NCBI GenBank assembly: GCA_946479535.1
Contig: CAMLGP010000026.1
Coordinates: 1 to 12,050, forward strand
DNA: 12,050 nucleotides
Direction: 5' to 3'
From: an uncultured Bacteroidota bacterium
GTDB lineage: Bacteria; Bacteroidota; Bacteroidia; Chitinophagales; Chitinophagaceae
The notes beneath the pieces are model-generated. The model did no database searches, was not told where the DNA came from, and saw only the letters and a list, made by a program, of their open reading frames with translations. Shown here one piece after another: positions 8,211 to 12,050 of the stretch. A program made the translations under genes and the position numbers. The stretch's first letter is position 1. Each line of letters opens with the position of its first letter.

Positions 8211-8693
8211 ATGAAACTTCTCTCCCTCATTATTATCACTTTCATTTTTATTTCATGTAATGAAAGTACAGGTACCAAGAATTTAAAGTTGCAGATTGAT
8301 AGTCTGAATCAAAAACTATCGAATAGTTATTCACCCGGATTGGGTGAATTCATGAGTGGTATACAGGTTCATCATGCCAAACTCTGGTTTGCTGGTACAA
8401 ATGGGAATTGGAAACTGGCTGATTTCGAAATTCATGAGATCATGGAAGCCGTTGAGGACATTCAGAAATTTAATACAGACCGGCCCGAAGTAAAATCTAT
8501 TGGAATGATCACTACGCCTCTTGATAGTGTAAATATTGCTATTGTAAAAAAAGATCCAACTGCTTTCAAATCAGCTTTCAATTTATTAACCAACTCCTGT
8601 AACTCCTGTCACAAGGCTACTGATCACGGGTATAATGTAATCAAAATGCCGGACAGCCCACCTTATTCAAATCAGGAATTCAAAGTTCGGTAA
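8211..8693 (+). CDS. Predicted outer/inner membrane lipoprotein with one CXXCH c-type haem motif
   Basis: From ATG 8211 the protein has 160 residues and begins with a short hydrophobic signal peptide ending in a lipobox, IFISC, with Cys16 as the lipidated residue. A predicted coiled stretch follows (about 24-37). The body is largely helical and holds HHAKLWFAG (His54, His55) and ends with a single CNSCH haem-binding motif at 130-134 followed by KATDHG. This suggests a periplasm-facing, membrane-anchored monohaem cytochrome; His54, His55, His75 or His139 could be the distal ligand or none may be. I recall similar small proteins with the HAKLWFAG and CNSCH motifs in other bacteria but know no defined function. 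The frame is also open to TTG at 8193, but the signal peptide and the -7 box at 8188-8195 favour ATG 8211. Its stop abuts that of the next, convergent gene. Confidence 0.9.
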   Translation: MKLLSLIIITFIFISCNESTGTKNLKLQIDSLNQKLSNSYSPGLGEFMSGIQVHHAKLWFAGTNGNWKLADFEIHEIMEAVEDIQKFNTDRPEVKSIGMITTPLDSVNIAIVKKDPTAFKSAFNLLTNSCNSCHKATDHGYNVIKMPDSPPYSNQEFKVR

Positions 8694-9446
8694 CTATTTC
8701 TTCTTACCTCTCACATAAACCAGCTTCACATTCTTTCTATTTGTTTCCCGTTCATCTATTTCAAAGCTATTAAGGCTTTTGATCAGTGGGAGTAATTTTT
8801 CAAAACCATAATTGCGAGGGTCAAAATCAGGTCGTTTCTTTAAAAGAAAACTTCCGAGTTCTCCCAGGAATGCCCAACCGTTTTCATCGGCTATATCATT
8901 GATGCTTGACCGTATCAGGGTCATCAGTTTCTGGTCAGCCTTATTTAAGGCTTTCTCACGTTTTGGCTTTTCATTTTTGCTTTCCTGTTGTGGGGAAGCA
9001 GCTGGTTGATCCAGGATCTCGATATAAATAAATTTATCACAGGCGGCGCGAAAAGCGCTTGGTGTTTTCTGTTCCCCCATACCAAATACTCTCATACCCG
9101 CTTCTCGGAGACGGGTGGCCAGTCTGGTGAAATCACTATCACTGCTCACCAGGCAAAAGCCATCCACGCGGCCGGTATAAAGTATATCCATTGCATCGAT
9201 GATCATAGCGGAATCTGAAGAGTTCTTACCTGTTGTATAGCTATATTGTTGTACAGGGGTAATGGCGTGATCCAGTAACACCGTTTTCCAGTTCATAACA
9301 TGAGGCTTAGTCCAGTCGGCATAGATCCTCTTAAAAGTAGGAATTCCATACTTGGCAATTTCCTCCAGGATACCGCTGATCAAACGGGAAGGTATATTAT
9401 CAGCATCGATCAATATCGCCAGGCGGAGGTCTTTTGTGGTTTCCAT
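8694..9446 (-). CDS. NYN-domain (PIN-like) putative ribonuclease with C-terminal OST-HTH/LOTUS domain
   Basis: The 250-residue protein has an N-terminal NYN domain (about 8-145) of the LabA/DUF88 type. Acidic residues that would bind metal are in place: Asp14 and Asp16 in ILIDADNIP, Asp78 in NSSDSAM, Asp84, and Asp103 and Asp105 in LVSSDSDF. A charged Pro/Glu/Lys linker (148-168) leads to an OST-HTH/LOTUS domain (about 169-246) with WAFLGELGSFL at 191-201, then PDFDPRNYGFEKL. NYN domains are PIN-like RNases or RNA-binding folds, and LOTUS domains bind RNA (G-rich or G-quadruplex RNA in studied cases), so a cytoplasmic RNA-processing or RNA-decay role is likely; the target is unknown. It ends in a basic RGKKK tail. 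It is a single gene, tail-to-tail with the haem lipoprotein with no base between the stop codons. Its leader carries several ACCGA/TCGGT units. Confidence 0.93.
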   Translation of the reverse strand: METTKDLRLAILIDADNIPSRLISGILEEIAKYGIPTFKRIYADWTKPHVMNWKTVLLDHAITPVQQYSYTTGKNSSDSAMIIDAMDILYTGRVDGFCLVSSDSDFTRLATRLREAGMRVFGMGEQKTPSAFRAACDKFIYIEILDQPAASPQQESKNEKPKREKALNKADQKLMTLIRSSINDIADENGWAFLGELGSFLLKKRPDFDPRNYGFEKLLPLIKSLNSFEIDERETNRKNVKLVYVRGKKK

Positions 9447-9453
9447 ATTTGCG

Positions 9454-9491
9454 ACCGATTTATTTCGGGTGAAGGTCGGTTTTTATCGGTT
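9454..9491 (-). repeat. ACCGA/TCGGT repeat units in the NYN-LOTUS leader
   Basis: On the plus strand TCGGTT occurs at 9476-9481 and 9486-9491, 10 bp apart, and ACCGA at 9454-9458 is complementary to the shared TCGGT. In the minus-strand transcript either AACCGA copy could pair with the TCGGT next to the start codon. Alternative hairpins that hide the start region are therefore possible but unproven. Confidence 0.35.
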
Positions 9492-9528
9492 AAAAACGGG
9501 CATGGGTATTGTAATAGAAATAAAAAGC

Positions 9529-9536
9529 CAAAAGTA
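9529..9536 (-). promoter_or_regulatory. Possible -7 promoter element of the NYN-LOTUS gene
   Basis: On the minus strand TACTTTTG matches TAnnTTTG exactly, 82 bp before the ATG. This would give a leader of about 75 nt that includes the ACCGA/TCGGT units. No -33 box is visible, and a chance match is possible in this AT-rich spacer. Confidence 0.35.
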
Positions 9537-9593
9537 TTAAGGTAAAATGGCGAATTCTATCTTGGCTCCGTTCACCATTTTTTCCGCCTTTTT

Positions 9594-9618
9594 ACTTTTT
9601 AATTCTCACTTTTTAATT
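9594..9618 (+). repeat. Tandem 11-bp AT-rich repeat before the metallopeptidase gene
   Basis: ACTTTTTAATT occurs at 9594-9604 and 9608-9618, just before the ATG at 9626. The gene lacks a purine-rich ribosome binding site, as is common in Bacteroidota, where AT-rich leaders are the rule. No promoter box fits well; TATCTTGG at 9558-9565 is one mismatch from the -7 consensus. Confidence 0.35.
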
Positions 9619-9625
9619 TTTTAGA

Positions 9626-10477
9626 ATGCTCTGGAGAGGCAGACGAGAAAGCTCAAACGTAGATGACCGTCGGGGTGTAACTGGCGGACATGTGGCAGCA
9701 GGTGGTGGTATTATCGGTGTAATTATTTACCTGCTTTACAATTTTCTGGGAGGAGGAAGTGGAGGTACACAACAGTTGCCACAAATTGGGGGTCAGCAAC
9801 AGGAAATGACGGCCGAAGAAAAGGAGGCGGATGATGAACGTGCAAGTTTCACAAAAGTAGTCATGGCAGATACAGAAGATGTCTGGAGTAAACTATTCTC
9901 TGAAATGGGAAAGACCTATCAGCCACCTACGCTGGTATTATTCAGAGACGGTGTACAATCTGCCTGTGGAATGGCAAGTGCAGCTACCGGGCCATTCTAT
10001 TGTCCCGGAGATCAGCAGGTTTATATCGATTTATCCTTTTTCCGTGAGCTCCAGGAACGGTTTAATGCACCTGGTGATTTTGCCTGTGCGTATGTAGTGG
10101 CACACGAGGTAGGACATCATATTCAATACCTCATGGGCACATCCGATAAAATGGCAAGACTTCGCCAGCAGGTTTCAGAAGAAGAGTACAATAAGTATTC
10201 TGTAAAGCTTGAATTGCAGGCTGATTTTCTCGCAGGAGTCTGGGCTAACCACGCGCAACAAATGAAAAATATACTCGAGGCCGGTGATATTGAAGAAGCA
10301 CTCAACGCTGCCAGCCAGATCGGTGACGATAAATTGCAGGAAGAAGCGCAGGGCAGGATAGTACCAGAATCATTTACGCACGGTACTTCCGCCCAAAGAG
10401 TTTACTGGTTTAAGAAAGGATTTCAAAGCGGAGATATCAATCAGGGGGATACTTTTAATGACGGGAGCTTGAATTAA
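9626..10477 (+). CDS. Putative neutral zinc metallopeptidase (PF04228, YpfJ-like)
   Basis: The 283-residue protein begins with the family's hallmark N-terminus, WRGRRESSNVDDRRG, followed by a Gly-rich stretch and one membrane helix at about 23-41, so it is probably anchored with the rest outside the cytoplasm. A low-complexity Gly/Gln linker (43-60) leads to the peptidase domain. The zinc motif HEVGH at 160-164 supplies His160, catalytic Glu161 and His164; ELQADFLAG at 196-204 is the likely third-ligand region. CGMASAATGPFYCPGDQ at 114-130 is also typical. The C-terminus (244-270) has the GRIVPESFTHGTSAQR stretch common in this family. Family members are predicted proteases with no well-defined substrate. 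The gene stands alone between oppositely oriented genes. The length is normal and the frame intact. Confidence 0.95.
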   Translation: MLWRGRRESSNVDDRRGVTGGHVAAGGGIIGVIIYLLYNFLGGGSGGTQQLPQIGGQQQEMTAEEKEADDERASFTKVVMADTEDVWSKLFSEMGKTYQPPTLVLFRDGVQSACGMASAATGPFYCPGDQQVYIDLSFFRELQERFNAPGDFACAYVVAHEVGHHIQYLMGTSDKMARLRQQVSEEEYNKYSVKLELQADFLAGVWANHAQQMKNILEAGDIEEALNAASQIGDDKLQEEAQGRIVPESFTHGTSAQRVYWFKKGFQSGDINQGDTFNDGSLN

Positions 10478-10499
10478 TAGAGTGGGCCAGAGTGCTATA

Positions 10500-10769
10500 T
10501 TAACATTCCTCATTATAATTAAACTTATCAATTAAATCATCAATCTGCTTCCCCAATACGTTAATTTTCCCGTTTTCATCTATACCTTGTTCCATTAAAA
10601 AATCCGATAACTCATCACAAATGAGTTCTAAATCTTTTTTGGGTATCATAAGTATTAGCGCAGTTGATTTTTCATCAATATGGCCTTCTAATAAATACTT
10701 TATTAATGTAACACTTTCACATTTTGTTATAAAGTCTGTTTCATGAGGCTTTAACTTTATTATTTTCAT
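10500..10769 (-). CDS. AT-rich hypothetical protein, 89 aa
   Basis: I do not recognise this protein. It is small, acidic and soluble, with no signal peptide or membrane helix, and a predicted mix of helices and strands. Visible features are an N-terminal MKIIKLKPHE strand, an ALILMIPKKDLE core at about 37-48, and a C-terminal helix LGKQIDDLIDKFN ending in EEC. By hand count the G+C content of the gene is about 27%, against 40-53% in sampled 60-bp lines of the downstream neighbour, and its codons are strongly A/T-ending. That base bias suggests recent acquisition. It lies 23 bp upstream of the oxidoreductase stop codon, on the same strand, so it could be read from the oxidoreductase transcript. 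Small proteins of this size and look include contact-toxin immunity proteins, but nothing here proves it. Confidence 0.7.
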   Translation of the reverse strand: MKIIKLKPHETDFITKCESVTLIKYLLEGHIDEKSTALILMIPKKDLELICDELSDFLMEQGIDENGKINVLGKQIDDLIDKFNYNEEC

Positions 10770-10792
10770 AACTAAAGAATAGAGGCATAAAC

Positions 10793-12019
10793 TTAAAGCC
10801 CATGGTTTTTAAGCCCTGCTCCCAGATCACCAATGATCTTTTCGGTAATCTTATTGGTCTGCTTATTCTTTAAAATAACTTTCCTGGCGCCGTAATGTGT
10901 CATTTCTTCTTTCACCAGGTAGTGATCGCTATCATATTCCTGTAAATGACTGTGACGGGTAATGCCGGTTTGACCGCGCCATACTTCCAGACTCACAGGT
11001 TCCCACAATTTTGTTTTGGCTGATTTATAAGCCGCATCCAGTATCGCATTTACCACATAACCATCATAAAACGTTTCTTTAGGTGATTTTCCGGCTTCCA
11101 ATGCAGTGAACATATCGGTGAACATGTGATTATATCCCAGGTCATTGATCTCATCACCCACAGGGAATAACCATCCAGTATTGCTTTCTGCTTTTTCAGC
11201 AATATAATCACCTCCTTTACCAGTAGTGAACATTTCAAGACCCGTACGCAGAAATCCATTTGACCAGATCGTTCCTTCAGTACCCATTACTTCATCGCGG
11301 AGGTCCATTCCCCCACGGAATGTCCAGCTCACCTCGAACTGTCCGATCGCACCGTTTTCATATTTCACCAGGGCAATAGCATGATCTTCTGCATCAATTG
11401 GTTTTACCTGCGTATCTGCCCAGCACATTACCTCAATCGGTTTGATGTCCTTGCCAATAAAACTTCTGCTGATTTCCACGCAATGGCAGCCCAGGTCCAA
11501 TATGCAACCACCACCTGCCTGTTCCAGATCCCAGAACCATTCACTGTGTGGTCCGGGGTGAGTCTCTCTTGATTTTGCCCAGAGTATTCTTCCCAAGGCA
11601 CCATTTTTTACTGATTCAATTGATTTTAAAAACTTGGGAGTATAAACCAGGTCTTCCAGGTATCCATTGAAGATGCCCGCTTTCTCTACTGCCTCCAGCA
11701 TTCGCTTTGCTTCGGTTGAATTTCTGCCGAGCGGTTTGGTTGTCATCACCGCTTTTTTATACTTGCAGCAAAGCATTACGGCTTCTTCGTGTAAATTATT
11801 GGGCAGTGCTATACAAACAATGGTTACTTCGGTATGCGCAATGGCTTCTTCCATTTTGGTAGTCCAGTGTGTACATCCGTATTGGTCAGCAAATTTCCTG
11901 GCGCTTTCTTCCTTTCTGGAATAGATACTGATCACCTTATCCCTGCTTCTCTGGCCCTGTAATGAATCTGCATAAAACCGGCCGATGAACCCGGATCCCA
12001 ACATCGCTATTCGTTGCAT
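10793..12019 (-). CDS. Gfo/Idh/MocA family oxidoreductase
   Basis: The 408-residue protein has an N-terminal Rossmann fold with the NAD(P)-binding GSGFIG at 8-13, IVCIALPNNLH at 67-77 and the conserved Lys95 of the KP motif, here TTKPLG where EKP is usual. The C-terminal alpha/beta domain carries GGGCILDLGCHCVEISRSFIG at 169-189, with Asp175 and His179 at the positions used for catalysis in the family. Members oxidise or reduce sugars, inositols and related polyols. The substrate cannot be told, and the lack of the usual Glu before Lys-Pro hints at a divergent subgroup. The C-terminal 75 or so residues extend past the common fold, with a basic tail. No signal peptide is seen, so it is cytoplasmic. 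The start ATG lies 31 bp from the window edge, so the promoter and any upstream operon genes are not visible. Confidence 0.94.
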   Translation of the reverse strand: MQRIAMLGSGFIGRFYADSLQGQRSRDKVISIYSRKEESARKFADQYGCTHWTTKMEEAIAHTEVTIVCIALPNNLHEEAVMLCCKYKKAVMTTKPLGRNSTEAKRMLEAVEKAGIFNGYLEDLVYTPKFLKSIESVKNGALGRILWAKSRETHPGPHSEWFWDLEQAGGGCILDLGCHCVEISRSFIGKDIKPIEVMCWADTQVKPIDAEDHAIALVKYENGAIGQFEVSWTFRGGMDLRDEVMGTEGTIWSNGFLRTGLEMFTTGKGGDYIAEKAESNTGWLFPVGDEINDLGYNHMFTDMFTALEAGKSPKETFYDGYVVNAILDAAYKSAKTKLWEPVSLEVWRGQTGITRHSHLQEYDSDHYLVKEEMTHYGARKVILKNKQTNKITEKIIGDLGAGLKNHGL

Positions 12020-12050
12020 AATTAATAATTAAATATTTCTACTTACTGAT

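Overview
The window looks like chromosomal DNA of a Bacteroidota bacterium, most likely the Chitinophagaceae/Sphingobacteriia side. Evidence: a type IX secretion (gliding-associated) C-terminal sorting domain, a fused LpxC-FabZ protein typical of this phylum, a 659-residue GyrB without the proteobacterial insertion, and several exact matches to the Bacteroidota -7 promoter box TAnnTTTG in front of genes. This is inferred from protein families and signals, not from a database search.

Layout. Bases 1-614 hold the end of a large secreted, T9SS-sorted protein (+). A 240-bp spacer with a perfect hairpin and a 22-bp direct repeat follows. A minus-strand block then runs from 853 to about 6316. Read in the direction of transcription it holds lpxC-fabZ, a 38-bp palindromic terminator, an unrecognised 460-residue polytopic membrane protein, gyrB, a terminator, a 67-residue conserved-looking small protein and another terminator. 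Bases 6317-6736 are non-coding and carry an AT-rich imperfect inverted repeat. Two convergent pairs come next: a stand-alone response regulator (+) against a DMT/EamA transporter (-), and a monohaem lipoprotein (+) against a NYN-LOTUS putative ribonuclease (-). Their stop codons are 3 bp and 0 bp apart. The right end holds a neutral zinc metallopeptidase (+), a very AT-rich 89-residue orphan (-) and a Gfo/Idh/MocA oxidoreductase (-).

How the genes relate. gyrB (DNA supercoiling) and lpxC-fabZ (lipid A synthesis and fatty acid elongation) are core genes. The rest looks like single-gene units with their own promoters or terminators, not one pathway. I saw no CRISPR array, tRNA, rRNA, insertion sequence, prophage or defence cassette, and no convincing multi-gene novel system. 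The points most worth a second look are the 67-residue protein, which resembles a DUF5679-type zinc ribbon that has lost its cysteines; the unrecognised membrane protein; the NYN-LOTUS protein with a repeat-bearing leader; the AT-rich orphan; and the intergenic inverted repeats.
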